DNA of 64,000 bases from Saprospirales bacterium GYS_P2D (lineage in GTDB: Bacteria; Bacteroidota; Bacteroidia; Chitinophagales; Saprospiraceae), in the NCBI GenBank assembly GCA_009833045.1, contig WUUP01000001.1, forward strand, positions 489,586 through 553,585, given 5' to 3'. Position 1 is the first letter of the stretch; every line of letters starts with the position of its first letter. The position numbers and the translations under genes are program-made. The notes under the pieces were generated by a model. The model was given only the letters and a program-made list of their open reading frames with translations. It was not told where the DNA came from and did not search any database. Shown here piece after piece: positions 28,296 to 38,122 of this stretch.

Positions 28296-30209
28296 CTATG
28301 CCTGGTGATAGTCACGGATGGATAAGCTGACAGTCGTCCCGTCAATAGACTCTATCTCTATGTCCGCATCCAGCTTCTGTGCAAAGGCTCGGATCAATCC
28401 ACTACCATAGCCCTCTGAGATCTCCTCAGTAGACATGCCTACCCCATCATCACTGACAACGAGCTGGAGATGATCAGCTGCCTCAGCAAGTGTCACCCTG
28501 ATATCGCCGGATCGTCCATCTGGAAAGGCATACTTCAATGAATTGGTCACTAACTCATTGATTATTAGGCCCAAAGGCACCACCGTATCGACATCGAGAG
28601 TCAGCTCATCTATATCGGTGCTGATATGTACCTGATCAGGAGACAACTGGTAAGTCTGCAGGAGACTCTGCCCGAGCTTCTCGATATAGTCTGGCATATA
28701 GATACCTGTGAGATTATCATGCTGATAGAGATCCTGATGAATTAGCGACATGGACTGCACTCTACTTTGTCCTTCCTTGAGCGCTTCCAGCGCACCTGCG
28801 TCTTGAGTTTGATTGGACTGGATACGTAGGAGCGAAGAGATGACCTGCATGTTGTTTTTGACTCTATGGTGTATCTCTTTGAGCAGGGTTTCTTTTTCGG
28901 TGAGTGCTGTAGATATCACTTCATTTTGCGACTCTATCTGCCGCTTCTGCCCAAAGAGTCGATAAAGTAAAAATGAGAGTAATCCCAACCCGACGGTAGT
29001 ACCCCCAAGTGCTAATCGCTGGCGGGAAAGGCGGACTTGATTGAGATCATCTTCGAGGTTGAGTCGTTCGATTTCTGCTTCTTTCTTTTCTGTTTCGTAT
29101 TTAGCCTCTGCCTCACTGACTGCTTGAGTCACTTGATTATTCAACATAGAATCTTGCAATTCCATATGTATCCTGTGGTACTTTAAGGCATTCTTGTAAT
29201 CCCTTATGCCTTCATAGGAGTCTCCCAAATTAAAAGCCAAATCATCAATCAATTTCAAATCCGTAACACCTTGGGCCGATTGATATGCAGGTTCTAAGAC
29301 GTCAATAGCTCTATTAAACTCATTTTGTCCCATATAAAGACGAGATAACTGACTCGTAGTCCGCAGCACTCTGTACTGATTATTCATTTTTGCATATTTC
29401 TCTAATGCTCTTTGCAAAAACATCTCCGCAGAATCCACTTGATTCAGTTCAACGTAATTCATACCCAAATTCCCTAAAGAAAAGGCTTCTAAAAAAGGAT
29501 CATCAATACGCTCTGCTATATCTATAACTTCCTTAAAATAAGGCTTTGACTTTTCATACTTTTTTGTGATCGAATATACTGTGGCAATGTTTGCCAAATT
29601 TCTTGCAGCGCTTCCCTCTCTTCCCATAGCCTTGTTTATTTCAGCAGCCTGATTAAAAAGATCTATTGACTCATCCCATGACTTCAACATGCGCATGATA
29701 TTAGCCCTGATGTCTAATGAACCAGTAAGAAGAAAAGAGTCCTTTATTTCTATTCCAATATTTTGAGCTATGAGGCCATACTTATGCGCCTCATCATAAT
29801 CTCTTTTTATAAAATATGCTTTGCTTATAGCAATATTCACATCACCAACTAAGGATTGATTTTCACTATCTTCGAGTAGATTCAACGCTTTTAAACCATT
29901 AAGAATAGCCTTATCTCCTAAGCTTTTTTTAAAGTCTAATTTACTTCTGGTATAGTAATACTGGGCTACTTGTTCTGAAATCAATGTTGTATCAATTAAC
30001 CTTGATGCTTCAAGAAGATAATATTCAGATGTATCTATTTGCCTTTCTTTAAAATAGTTAGACAACTCGATTAAAGCGCTAATGCGCAAACTGTCATTTT
30101 GGGATTCACTCAATACCAATTTCAAGCTATCAACTCCTTTACTTAATTGAGCATGAGCGGTATGCGATACAGCTATAACTGCTAACAAAGAGAAAATCAA
30201 AGATGTCAT
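28296..30209 (-). CDS. TPR-containing sensor histidine kinase (HisKA_2 type)
   Basis: 637 residues from the ATG at 30209, which places a signal peptide (MTSLIFSLLAVIAVSHTAHAQ) first; an in-frame ATG at 30299 would bury it. About eight TPR repeats (residues 50-360) lie outside the inner membrane, followed by a coiled coil, one transmembrane helix (GGTTVGLGLLSFLLYRLF), another coiled coil and the kinase. The phospho-accepting His lies in LLKEIHHRVKNNMQVISSLL, characteristic of the HisKA_2 group, and the ATPase has the N box (INELVTNSLKYAF) and G boxes (DDGVGM, GYGSGLI). It probably pairs with the response regulator at 27206-27787. The TPR half is visibly more AT-rich than the kinase half (see finding). 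Confidence 0.9.
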   Translation of the reverse strand: MTSLIFSLLAVIAVSHTAHAQLSKGVDSLKLVLSESQNDSLRISALIELSNYFKERQIDTSEYYLLEASRLIDTTLISEQVAQYYYTRSKLDFKKSLGDKAILNGLKALNLLEDSENQSLVGDVNIAISKAYFIKRDYDEAHKYGLIAQNIGIEIKDSFLLTGSLDIRANIMRMLKSWDESIDLFNQAAEINKAMGREGSAARNLANIATVYSITKKYEKSKPYFKEVIDIAERIDDPFLEAFSLGNLGMNYVELNQVDSAEMFLQRALEKYAKMNNQYRVLRTTSQLSRLYMGQNEFNRAIDVLEPAYQSAQGVTDLKLIDDLAFNLGDSYEGIRDYKNALKYHRIHMELQDSMLNNQVTQAVSEAEAKYETEKKEAEIERLNLEDDLNQVRLSRQRLALGGTTVGLGLLSFLLYRLFGQKRQIESQNEVISTALTEKETLLKEIHHRVKNNMQVISSLLRIQSNQTQDAGALEALKEGQSRVQSMSLIHQDLYQHDNLTGIYMPDYIEKLGQSLLQTYQLSPDQVHISTDIDELTLDVDTVVPLGLIINELVTNSLKYAFPDGRSGDIRVTLAEAADHLQLVVSDDGVGMSTEEISEGYGSGLIRAFAQKLDADIEIESIDGTTVSLSIRDYHQA

Positions 30210-30319
30210 CCTATTATAAGTACCCAAAGAGTTATCGCAATAGACTTTGAATATCCTCAGAATAACCTTTGACACTGTACTACTTATCATAAATACCATA
30301 AATCACTAAGTCATAATTA

Positions 30320-30357
30320 TTTAGGAGTGATCTACTTAAATAAAAACCACTCCTAAA
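30320..30357. repeat. Inverted repeat between kinase and propeller genes
   Basis: TTTAGGAGTG (30320-30329) and CACTCCTAAA (30348-30357) form a 10-bp stem with an 18-base loop in the 179-base gap between two minus-strand genes. It lacks a clean T run on the minus strand, so it is a weak terminator or an RNA-stabilising hairpin after the propeller gene. Confidence 0.5.
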
Positions 30358-30388
30358 CATCAAATGAACACACTCAAAATACGAATAA

Positions 30389-32938
30389 TCAATTATCTCC
30401 GATGATGATGGAGCCAGTGCCTGACTTCTGTAGCACTCCGAGTCGCTTGTCGAGGATGATAGTCTCCGTAGTCTTATAGTCATTTGCCCCGATGTGCCAA
30501 GTTTGCCCATTGGCCTGTGTCTCTGCACCATCTTCTATGGTCCGATATGGATCTGCCACGGTCCCTACATTTTGGGTGCTTGGATTTAAGTAGTCAAAGT
30601 AAATATTAGGCCTTGCACCAGTTTTTGTTTTCCAAATACCTCTGCCATAGGTAGCTATATAAAGATTTGGCCCATCAAGTGACTGGAGATCAGGCCCCCA
30701 TTTCATATCGGTCACCTCTGTAAAAACGGGTCCATCATTAAGATCAAAATGAGGAGAGACGTTCCAATTTTCACCGTTATCCTCCGATGCATATACACCT
30801 AAGTCTGTGCCAGCATATATCCAGCCTGGCTCACTATAGTGCCATAGTAATTTATTGATATGGAGAGAAGGTATACCTGAAGATCGCTCTGTCCAGCTTA
30901 CCCCATTATCATTTGAAATATGGACATTATTATCAAAATACCCGCCAGTTGAGACAGCAATTTTATTATAGTTATTCGGGTTAATGCTAATTGATGAAAT
31001 CGGCCTAAAAAAATTGGCTGCAAATCCTGTGCCCCAATCCCAGGTAACTCCTGGCGTACCTATCCATACCTCTCCATTTGTATATCCTACGACCACTTTT
31101 GATCCATCTGGTGCTATATCTATAGCAGATATCTTTACAAAAGTTCGGGAACCCGTTGGGCTCACATCTTTTCTAACATTGGATCCAAGATCATAATCAT
31201 ACTGGGTAAGTTTTTGATCTCCAGCGAGTAATTTTGTTCCATCATTTGGGAAAATAGCTATGGGAGCTATGAAATTAGGAGATGCAACCAATGAATCAAA
31301 AAAGAAAAAGCTACCAGAAAAAGTAGCGTAAATCCTCCCATTTTGTTTGGAGGCCCATTTGATATCTGGGTCTTGTCTTGATATAGCACAATATCCTCCA
31401 TCACCCCCTAATTCATGCGACCAATTAAGACCATCATCAATGCTCAAAAGAGTTCCATTATCTTGTGCTCCACCGATAATCTCTATATCAGTAGAGGTGC
31501 CAGCCACATCGAATGCATAAAACTGTGTGGTATTAAGTGAGTTGCCATTTTTGATTTGCCAGCCTGAAGTTAAACTGGTATTCGAAATATTAGTAGCTCT
31601 ACATATACCTCCATCAGTACCAAAATATAGGACTCGAGCTGTGCTACTATAATTAGAGGCTGCTACAGCTATATGACAGTCGGCATGAGCTGATGTGCCA
31701 TTGTAATAATCATTGGGAGAAGAAATCTGTGTGAAAGAGCTACCCCCATCAGTACTCCTAAAAATACTAATACCACCGATGATCACCACATCTGGGTCAA
31801 CTGGATCTACCCATATAGTATTATCATACCAACCTTGATTCCCACCGCTTCCACTTTTAAAAACCTCTACCGATAGATTCATATCAGTCCAGTTTAGGCC
31901 TCCATTGGTAGATTTGTACAACTTGCCATAGTTAATAGTATCTCCTTCGCAGAGAGCGTAGACTGTAGTATTAGTAGACGGATCGATAGCGATCTCCACT
32001 CGCCCCGGATCAGAAGGGAATCCGCTAACCCCATTTTGATTAGTAAAATCTAAATCATTTCCAAGCAGATTGCTTTTCACTAAACCCTCTTCATATCCCA
32101 CGTATATCCTTGTTGTGTTGATCGGATCTATTTCTATATCTAAAGCACCTCCTAATGAGAAATCTTGTAGGTATGTATAAGAGGCCCCATAATTTTCAAA
32201 TTTGTAAATACTGCCACGAGAGCCTACACCATCGATGTTTTTGTCTGAGGTGACGGCGTAAAAAATACTCGGATCTCCAGGCTCAAAGACTATTTTATTT
32301 ACCCATAAGAAAAAAGAAGATAATTGAAAGTCACTTATGCCTGGTACTCTTTCCCAGCTATTTCCTCCATCAAAACTTCTGAATACTCCTCCTCCAGGAG
32401 TTGATTGATAAGGTATGTCTTCTGATACAGCATTTGCCCCAAAGGCTGTAATACCTTCTCCTGTACTGACAAACATAGTATCTGGATAATCAGGATCGAT
32501 GAGTATGCTCGTAATAGAGAAATTAGCAATTGATAAGCCCTTAGGTGTCCAGCTATTACCTGTATTTGTTGATTTCCATAGTCCACCACTCACACCTCCC
32601 ACCCATAGGGTGTTCGTATTTCGGGGATCGACAGCTATAGCACGTGTCCGACCTGCATAATTACCAGGCCCAAGATCCTCCCATTTGGATAGCCCACCAT
32701 CCTTGAGATGGCTTTTTTTCGCTTTAAGCACGTCCATTTCTACATCTTTGAGTGCTTTATCATACTGTTTTTGAGATACTCCTCCATCTCTCATCATCGC
32801 TCTCCATTCATCTCTACCGTCTGGTGATTCACTTATAGATGCGACGGTGTCAATATCTCCCTCATTTCTCTGGACAAAAAGTATGAAAATGAGCAATGCC
32901 CCGACTGTTATTACAGAAGCGTATTTGAAATACTTCAT
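30389..32938 (-). CDS. Secreted VPS10/sortilin-like beta-propeller protein
   Basis: 849 residues. A single N-terminal membrane or signal segment (YASVITVGALLIFILFV) is followed by many BNR/sortilin-type repeats, seen as GGLWKSTNTGNSW, GGVFRSFDGGNSW, KLYKSTNGGLNW and GVYASEDNGENW, which build beta-propellers. Such proteins are common among secreted Bacteroidota proteins and bind glycans or proteins. The last 70 residues (ANGQTWHIGANDYKTTETI) resemble the start of a beta-helix region but stop abruptly at GSIIIGDN, without a T9SS sorting domain. It starts eight bases after the membrane-regulator gene at 32947, so they are likely co-transcribed. Confidence 0.85.
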   Translation of the reverse strand: MKYFKYASVITVGALLIFILFVQRNEGDIDTVASISESPDGRDEWRAMMRDGGVSQKQYDKALKDVEMDVLKAKKSHLKDGGLSKWEDLGPGNYAGRTRAIAVDPRNTNTLWVGGVSGGLWKSTNTGNSWTPKGLSIANFSITSILIDPDYPDTMFVSTGEGITAFGANAVSEDIPYQSTPGGGVFRSFDGGNSWERVPGISDFQLSSFFLWVNKIVFEPGDPSIFYAVTSDKNIDGVGSRGSIYKFENYGASYTYLQDFSLGGALDIEIDPINTTRIYVGYEEGLVKSNLLGNDLDFTNQNGVSGFPSDPGRVEIAIDPSTNTTVYALCEGDTINYGKLYKSTNGGLNWTDMNLSVEVFKSGSGGNQGWYDNTIWVDPVDPDVVIIGGISIFRSTDGGSSFTQISSPNDYYNGTSAHADCHIAVAASNYSSTARVLYFGTDGGICRATNISNTSLTSGWQIKNGNSLNTTQFYAFDVAGTSTDIEIIGGAQDNGTLLSIDDGLNWSHELGGDGGYCAISRQDPDIKWASKQNGRIYATFSGSFFFFDSLVASPNFIAPIAIFPNDGTKLLAGDQKLTQYDYDLGSNVRKDVSPTGSRTFVKISAIDIAPDGSKVVVGYTNGEVWIGTPGVTWDWGTGFAANFFRPISSISINPNNYNKIAVSTGGYFDNNVHISNDNGVSWTERSSGIPSLHINKLLWHYSEPGWIYAGTDLGVYASEDNGENWNVSPHFDLNDGPVFTEVTDMKWGPDLQSLDGPNLYIATYGRGIWKTKTGARPNIYFDYLNPSTQNVGTVADPYRTIEDGAETQANGQTWHIGANDYKTTETIILDKRLGVLQKSGTGSIIIGDN

Positions 32939-32946
32939 GACTCTTA

Positions 32947-34116
32947 CTATTGGAGATTAACTAATACCAACACATACCCATTTCCTCCAGTCAGCGGTGT
33001 CATCGCCTTTCCGATGATAGCTCCTTGCGATTTTCGCTTATGTTTTGCCTTCATGGCCTCTCCAGCCACATCCGAGGTCGTGATGAGATCTCCTACTTTT
33101 ATGTTACCATTAGAGGTATTAGCCTTGACATAAGTACGTCCAGAGAGAGTCACGAGATCGTCTCCTGTAGCTATTGTCTCATCTTGTCCCATGAGTATTC
33201 CTGGCTTGATACCATTGGCGCCAGAGATCACACCTGCTACTTTTTTATCATAAGCCTCACTACTTAGGATCAATTTACCTGGATGCTCCTCATCAAGGGA
33301 TACGATCATACCGGGAGATAAGTGCTCTCCTTCTGTAGTAATATCAAATAGCTCTGCTAAATCACTACCACCTCTTATTTCGATTTCGTCAGTGACGACT
33401 CTTGCATCTCCAGTGGATTGATGATTTGTATTAAGTTGGATCCTATTCATCCCCAAAGAATCTTTGAGTATCATTCTTCCACTATGGTTGGGTGCATCAC
33501 CATTTATAAAAGCTGTTTGTACTCCATTTCCATTAAAAAGCTCTATATATCCAGCTCCCTGACCAGGATAGTGTCCATAGATAATGACCCCTGGATTACC
33601 CTCTGCATCATTTAGTACAAGCTGACCAGACTCATTTGTGTCACTTGGCTTTAATTTTATGGCAAGATCCACTATTACACTGTCTATTGCAGATACAGCT
33701 TCTTGGCCTGTGCCTATCGTAGACCATTGCGCTCCATCATAAAACATAAAGGCACTGTCTGCCGTAGAATAAAAAAACATGCCCTCTACAGGTGTCAATA
33801 TCTCGGACGTATCACCCCGAGGTACTACGATCCCATCAGTGCGGATCTCTGTCTCCAACTGGGCAAACAGATTACATCCGATCAACAGAAAGCACACCAC
33901 AGCTACCTGTCTACTTAGCTTCAAAAAACCCGTCTCATAAGCTCGCCTCACGAGTCCTGCAGTATTAGAGGCATTGAGTTTCATCATGAGATTCTTACGA
34001 TGACTGATGACCGTATGCTCAGAGATATATAGCTCTCGAGCGATCATCTTCGTGGAGTTTTCGTGGGCGATGAGGTGTAGTACTTCTTGCTCACGCTTAC
34101 TGATTTGATTTTTCAT
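32947..34116 (-). CDS. LuxR-type DNA-binding domain fused to membrane segment and exported domain
   Basis: 389 residues from the ATG at 34116 (MKNQISKREQEVLHLIAHEN). Residues 5-65 are a complete LuxR-type helix-turn-helix (ARELYISEHTVISHRKNLMMKL). Residues 68-86 (SRQVAVVCFLLIGCNLFAQ) look exactly like a signal peptide with an AQ cleavage site, or a membrane anchor. The remainder is an exported beta-rich region ending in a module (AIIGKAMTPLTGGNGYVLVLVNLQ) that resembles the region near chaperone domains of tail-fibre-like proteins. A cytoplasmic DNA-binding head and an outside domain on one chain suggest a one-component membrane regulator, perhaps controlled by cleavage. A longer start at 34188 is rejected because it adds a Ser/Arg-rich stretch ahead of the HTH. 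Its 5' end overlaps a 55-residue ORF. Confidence 0.8.
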   Translation of the reverse strand: MKNQISKREQEVLHLIAHENSTKMIARELYISEHTVISHRKNLMMKLNASNTAGLVRRAYETGFLKLSRQVAVVCFLLIGCNLFAQLETEIRTDGIVVPRGDTSEILTPVEGMFFYSTADSAFMFYDGAQWSTIGTGQEAVSAIDSVIVDLAIKLKPSDTNESGQLVLNDAEGNPGVIIYGHYPGQGAGYIELFNGNGVQTAFINGDAPNHSGRMILKDSLGMNRIQLNTNHQSTGDARVVTDEIEIRGGSDLAELFDITTEGEHLSPGMIVSLDEEHPGKLILSSEAYDKKVAGVISGANGIKPGILMGQDETIATGDDLVTLSGRTYVKANTSNGNIKVGDLITTSDVAGEAMKAKHKRKSQGAIIGKAMTPLTGGNGYVLVLVNLQ

Positions 34117-34264
34117 TAGTGTTAGATTTAGATGGATGAATAGATGTGAGGAGCTGCTCCTCGATCTCAGCATACTGGCTGATCGCATAGGCTCCTATGA
34201 GCTGCTGCACCTCTAGAGGTGACTGCGTATAGTCTTGGAGTAGCTTCTGTTGTTTTTCGTTCAT
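34097..34264 (-). CDS. Small ORF of 55 residues overlapping the membrane regulator gene
   Basis: The ATG at 34264 is preceded by GGAG three bases upstream, and the frame ends 20 bases inside the membrane-regulator gene. The product is hydrophilic and helical (MNEKQQKLLQDYTQSPLEVQ, then LIGAYAISQYAEIEEQLL). The overlap suggests translational coupling to the regulator. The chance that it is not expressed is real, since a 55-codon ORF can occur by chance, but the position, start context and sensible composition favour a gene. Function is unknown. Confidence 0.5.
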   Translation of the reverse strand: MNEKQQKLLQDYTQSPLEVQQLIGAYAISQYAEIEEQLLTSIHPSKSNTNEKSNQ

Positions 34265-34398
34265 ACTCCAAAGTTGAAGTACTACCACTCCCTATTTCCC
34301 ACATGATCATGTAGGATTGATGTGAGTAATGAGTAATTAGTGGCGAGTGACGAGTTGGAATTGATTATTTTTAGTCATTGCACAAAGAATAATAGAAC

Positions 34399-36279
34399 AT
34401 GAAAAGCCTATCAAGCTACATCGCCATTGCTATGATCATTTTGTCTCCGATAGCATCCACCATAGCTCAGGATGACATCGTCACTAAGATGAATGAGATC
34501 GCCATTGTGGATCAGAAAGTCATGATGCCGATGCGAGATGGTATCAGGTTATGTACTGATATCTATCGACCTAAGACCGATGAGCCAGTACCAGTAATTT
34601 TCTCGAGGACTCCTTACAACTTCAATAGTTGGGGCGATGGTGAGCAGCGCACTCGCACTATGCAGCGAGCCTATGAAGCTGTTAAGCGAGGCTATGCTTA
34701 TGTAGTTCAAAACGAAAGAGGTCGGTACTTTTCTGAGGGTGAGTGGGATATCCTCGGAGCACCACTCACCGATGGTTATGATGCCTTTGAGTGGATAAAG
34801 GATCAATCCTGGAGCAATGGAAAGATAGGCACCTTAGGTTGCTCCTCTACTGCAGAATGGCAGATGGCTGTAGCTGCGCTCGATCATCCCTCTCATGCGT
34901 GTATGGTGCCGCAGGGATATGGCGCTGGTGTCGGCAGAGTCGGCGACTACTATGAGCAGGGCAACTGGTATCGAGGCGGAGTCGAGCAAATGCTATTTTT
35001 CTCTTGGCTATATGGCGTAGAGCATGATAAATTCAAACCAAGAATACCAGTAGGAGCTACCCAGGAGGACCTGATCAGGATCTCCAGATTTTATGATCTC
35101 GCCCCGGAAAATCCAAAAGTCGATATGGCTGAAGCTCTGCAGCATCTGCCACTGACTGACATCCTCCAAAACATAGGCGGTAAACGAGAAATCTATGATA
35201 AGATGATCACCCGTAATCCCAATGATCCAGCATGGTATGAAGGTGGACTCTACCACGATGATATGGGATTTGGAGTACCGAGCTTTTGGTTCGCCTCTTG
35301 GTATGATGTCTCTATCAGTCCCAATCTGGCACTCTTCAATCATGTCAGAAACAATATCGACGACCCTGAGATAGCTGATAATCAGTATCTTGTCATCGCT
35401 CCTACACTACACTGCGCCTATAAGCGTGCTACCGAAAACACCGTAGTCGGCGAGAGAAACATCGGTGATGCCCGACTCAACTATGACGAGCAGATCTATG
35501 ATTGGTTTGACTTGTGGCTCAAAGGCGAAGAGAATGACTTCAAAGAAAAAACACCGAGGGTCCAGTACTATACCATGGGTAGCAATGAATGGCAGTCCGC
35601 TGACCAATGGCCGCCAGCGTCAGCTGAGATGGTAACCTACTATCTGTCGAGTGACACCGGGGCAAACTCTCTATACGGAGATGGGACACTCAGCACTACA
35701 GCTGCCGCATCATCAGGTACTGACAGCTTCACCTATGATCCTATGAATCCTGTACCATCCTATGGTGGCAATGTGTGCTGCACGGGCAATGCAGTAAAAG
35801 GAGGCGCCTACGATCAGCGACATATGGAGACTCGTCATGACATCTTAGTATATACATCAGAACCTCTCCAGACGGGAGTAGAGATATCGGGATTCATCGA
35901 GTCGACACTCTATGTATCGAGTGATGCTCGGGATACAGACTTCACCATCAAGCTCATCGATGTATATCCAGATGGCACTGCGTACAATCTCGATGAGACC
36001 ATCCAGCGGGCTCGCTATCGAGAGGGCTATGATAAGGAGGTAATGATGAAAGAAAGAGAAGTATATCAGCTCGATCTGACTCCCATGTCTACGAGCAATT
36101 ATTTTGCCGAGGGACATCGCATACGAGTGGAGATCTCGAGTAGTAACTTCCCACGATTTGCTCGCAATCTCAATACGGGAGGAGACAACTATGATGAATC
36201 AGAAGGAGTAGTAGCGCACAATGCCATCCATCACGGCCTTCAGTATCCATCCAAAATAGTACTGCCTATAGTGAGATAA
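34399..36279 (+). CDS. CocE/NonD-family serine hydrolase (X-Pro peptidase-like)
   Basis: 626 residues with a signal peptide (ending STIAQ). The alpha/beta-hydrolase core opens with [19 protein letters not shown] and has the nucleophile elbow [11 protein letters not shown] with Ser near 149, close to the GxSYxG pattern of CocE and X-prolyl dipeptidyl-peptidases. The C-terminal jelly-roll domain is recognisable in [35 protein letters not shown] and the closing [15 protein letters not shown]. Family members hydrolyse esters or amides such as glutaryl-7-ACA or X-Pro peptides; the substrate is not known. It is transcribed alone. Confidence 0.9.
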   Translation: MKSLSSYIAIAMIILSPIASTIAQDDIVTKMNEIAIVDQKVMMPMRDGIRLCTDIYRPKTDEPVPVIFSRTPYNFNSWGDGEQRTRTMQRAYEAVKRGYAYVVQNERGRYFSEGEWDILGAPLTDGYDAFEWIKDQSWSNGKIGTLGCSSTAEWQMAVAALDHPSHACMVPQGYGAGVGRVGDYYEQGNWYRGGVEQMLFFSWLYGVEHDKFKPRIPVGATQEDLIRISRFYDLAPENPKVDMAEALQHLPLTDILQNIGGKREIYDKMITRNPNDPAWYEGGLYHDDMGFGVPSFWFASWYDVSISPNLALFNHVRNNIDDPEIADNQYLVIAPTLHCAYKRATENTVVGERNIGDARLNYDEQIYDWFDLWLKGEENDFKEKTPRVQYYTMGSNEWQSADQWPPASAEMVTYYLSSDTGANSLYGDGTLSTTAAASSGTDSFTYDPMNPVPSYGGNVCCTGNAVKGGAYDQRHMETRHDILVYTSEPLQTGVEISGFIESTLYVSSDARDTDFTIKLIDVYPDGTAYNLDETIQRARYREGYDKEVMMKEREVYQLDLTPMSTSNYFAEGHRIRVEISSSNFPRFARNLNTGGDNYDESEGVVAHNAIHHGLQYPSKIVLPIVR

Positions 36280-36336
36280 TTTTTCTGACTTTACGATTTA
36301 TCAATGTGCTCATGACATAGAATATATGATGTGTTC

Positions 36337-36344
36337 TATTTTTG
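36337..36344 (+). promoter_or_regulatory. Putative -7 box of the mscS-like gene
   Basis: TATTTTTG matches TAnnTTTG and lies 20 bases ahead of the ATG at 36364. It overlaps the segment that would be coding if an upstream ATG at 36331 were used, so it supports the later start. Confidence 0.4.
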
Positions 36345-36363
36345 TCGATATAAGATAGAAATC

Positions 36364-37188
36364 ATGGATACAGCAGTGATAGAAAAATACAGCACTATGG
36401 CTATAGATTGGGCGATGACATTTGCCCCTAAGATCTTGCTCGCCGTAGTCATCATGGTAATCGGTCTGTGGTTGGTCAAAAAGATCACTGGTGTATTTGA
36501 GAAAGTCCTCGAGCGCTCCAACTTAGGGCCAGAGCTATTAGGATTCTTCATGTCAATGGCTTCCTTAGCATTGAAGTTTATAGTGATATTAATTGCCGCT
36601 GGGACACTCGGATTTCAAGTATCTGCATTGATGGGAGTATTAGCGGGTGTAGTATTCGCTGTAGGTTTAGCCCTGCAAGGTTTCTTGGGCAACTTTGCTT
36701 CTGGAATTACCATCGTATTTTTTAAGCCTTATAAAGTTGGTGATTGGGTACAGATATCTGATATGTTTGGCAAGGTGGAAAGCATTCAGATTTTTAATAC
36801 CATCCTCGCTACACCAGGCAATAAAACACTCATCATCCCTAATGGACAAGTGACTGATAATATCATCACTAACTTCTCAACGAAAGGCGAAATGCGTCTT
36901 GAGCTAAATGTGACCATGCCCTATGCAGAGAGTTTCCCACGAGTCAAAGAGGTCATCCAAAAAGCACTCAACGAGGTAAAAACCATCAAGCTCGACCCCG
37001 CACCGCTGATCGGGATCGAGACTTTTGACTCGCACAATCTGGTCTTGAGCGTCAGACCCTACATCCATCCTGACGACTACTGGGATGCGACATTTGAGTC
37101 CTTAGCTGCGATTAAAAAAGGATTCAAAGATGCAGGTATCGAGGTCGCCTACTCTGAGGGTATCGAGCTCGGCAAGATCGGGGAGTAG
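36364..37188 (+). CDS. Small-conductance mechanosensitive channel, MscS type
   Basis: 274 residues from the ATG at 36364 (MDTAVIEKYSTMAIDWA). Three N-terminal helices are visible: one near residues 17-40, one near 60-85, and a pore helix rich in Gly and Ala (VLAGVVFAVGLALQGFLGNFASG). The cytoplasmic beta domain follows with KPYKVGDWVQISDMFGKVESI and LIIPNGQVTDNIITNFS, both classical MscS signatures. Length is close to E. coli MscS (286). It opens in response to membrane tension to release solutes during osmotic downshock. Confidence 0.94.
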   Translation: MDTAVIEKYSTMAIDWAMTFAPKILLAVVIMVIGLWLVKKITGVFEKVLERSNLGPELLGFFMSMASLALKFIVILIAAGTLGFQVSALMGVLAGVVFAVGLALQGFLGNFASGITIVFFKPYKVGDWVQISDMFGKVESIQIFNTILATPGNKTLIIPNGQVTDNIITNFSTKGEMRLELNVTMPYAESFPRVKEVIQKALNEVKTIKLDPAPLIGIETFDSHNLVLSVRPYIHPDDYWDATFESLAAIKKGFKDAGIEVAYSEGIELGKIGE

Positions 37189-37190
37189 AT

Positions 37191-38048
37191 TTATCTCTCT
37201 GACTCCACAGGCATTAGTTCCTTGACCATTTGAGTTAATTCTTGGACTTGACTCTTTAGCCGTTTATTTTCCTCTTGTAGATCCTGGATCTGGCTCATAG
37301 TAGGAATATTGTCCGCTATGATATCACCACTGATGATGAGTGTGCCATCCGGCTGGAGTGTCATCAGCGTACCTCCTGATCCTCCATAATAAAAGCCCAG
37401 ATCGCCATCGCTCTGAATATGCTGCGTCCATGACAGAGTAGTACCTCTTCTCTGGATACGGAGTCCTTGAGCGGCAGAAGCCAAGCCATCATCTGCACCA
37501 TGATGTATTGTGAGGAGCCCCTTGTCAAATTCACCATAAAGGAGTGGATAGTTGCTGGCGGCGTTGTTGATATAGAGCCTGTCAGAAAATAGTTTGGAGT
37601 TCGTACTCGGGCCTGCACTATTTCCTATCAAGACATTATCACTACCCCATACATCGGCACCAGCAAAGTATCCTAAATAAGTGTTGCTGGACCCAGATGC
37701 ATCCTTCCCCGAAAAAGCGCCAAAGAAAGAGTTTGAAGTACTTGATAATCCACTGCCACTTAGATAACCAACTGCTGTATTAAGTGATCCATTAGTAGCA
37801 CCTTGGCCAGCACCACTTCCGATATAGGTTTGTTGAAAGCTCCCACCTGTCGATTCAAATCCTGCCCTGTGTCCTATGAATGTATTGTTGTCACCACTGG
37901 GAGCTACAGACAGCGTATCCCCGATCATCTGACTCGTGATATCTCCCGCTGGGTGTACACTGAGTCGTCCTTCTATCTCGGAGATGATTTGACCATGAGC
38001 CGAATAAGAAAACAATGCAATAAATAGACTTAAAATAATGCGTGCCAT
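37191..38048 (-). CDS. Secreted protein with adhesin-head-like repeats and C-terminal coiled coil
   Basis: 285 residues from the ATG at 38048, giving a signal peptide (MARIILSLFIALFSYSAHGQ). Residues about 50-160 contain repeats of the form NTFIGHRAG, NTAVGYLSG, NTYLGYFAG, NVLIGNSAG, the N-T-x-x-G-x-x-A-G pattern of YadA-like left-handed parallel beta-roll heads. The C-terminus is a heptad-rich segment (LQEENKRLKSQVQELTQMV) that should trimerise. There is no autotransporter barrel or T9SS domain, so anchoring is unclear. It converges with the mscS-like gene two bases away. Confidence 0.78.
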   Translation of the reverse strand: MARIILSLFIALFSYSAHGQIISEIEGRLSVHPAGDITSQMIGDTLSVAPSGDNNTFIGHRAGFESTGGSFQQTYIGSGAGQGATNGSLNTAVGYLSGSGLSSTSNSFFGAFSGKDASGSSNTYLGYFAGADVWGSDNVLIGNSAGPSTNSKLFSDRLYINNAASNYPLLYGEFDKGLLTIHHGADDGLASAAQGLRIQRRGTTLSWTQHIQSDGDLGFYYGGSGGTLMTLQPDGTLIISGDIIADNIPTMSQIQDLQEENKRLKSQVQELTQMVKELMPVESER

Positions 38049-38122
38049 ATCCTTTTTTGATGGCCAAGATAGCAGCTGATCGCACTCATGACAATAGCGC
38101 AAAAACGGCATATTGCAGCCTT

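Noticed and set aside
34322-34356. Tandem GAGTAAT-like repeats before the CocE-type hydrolase gene
   Set aside because: Only two exact units and loose copies; looks like simple-sequence noise.
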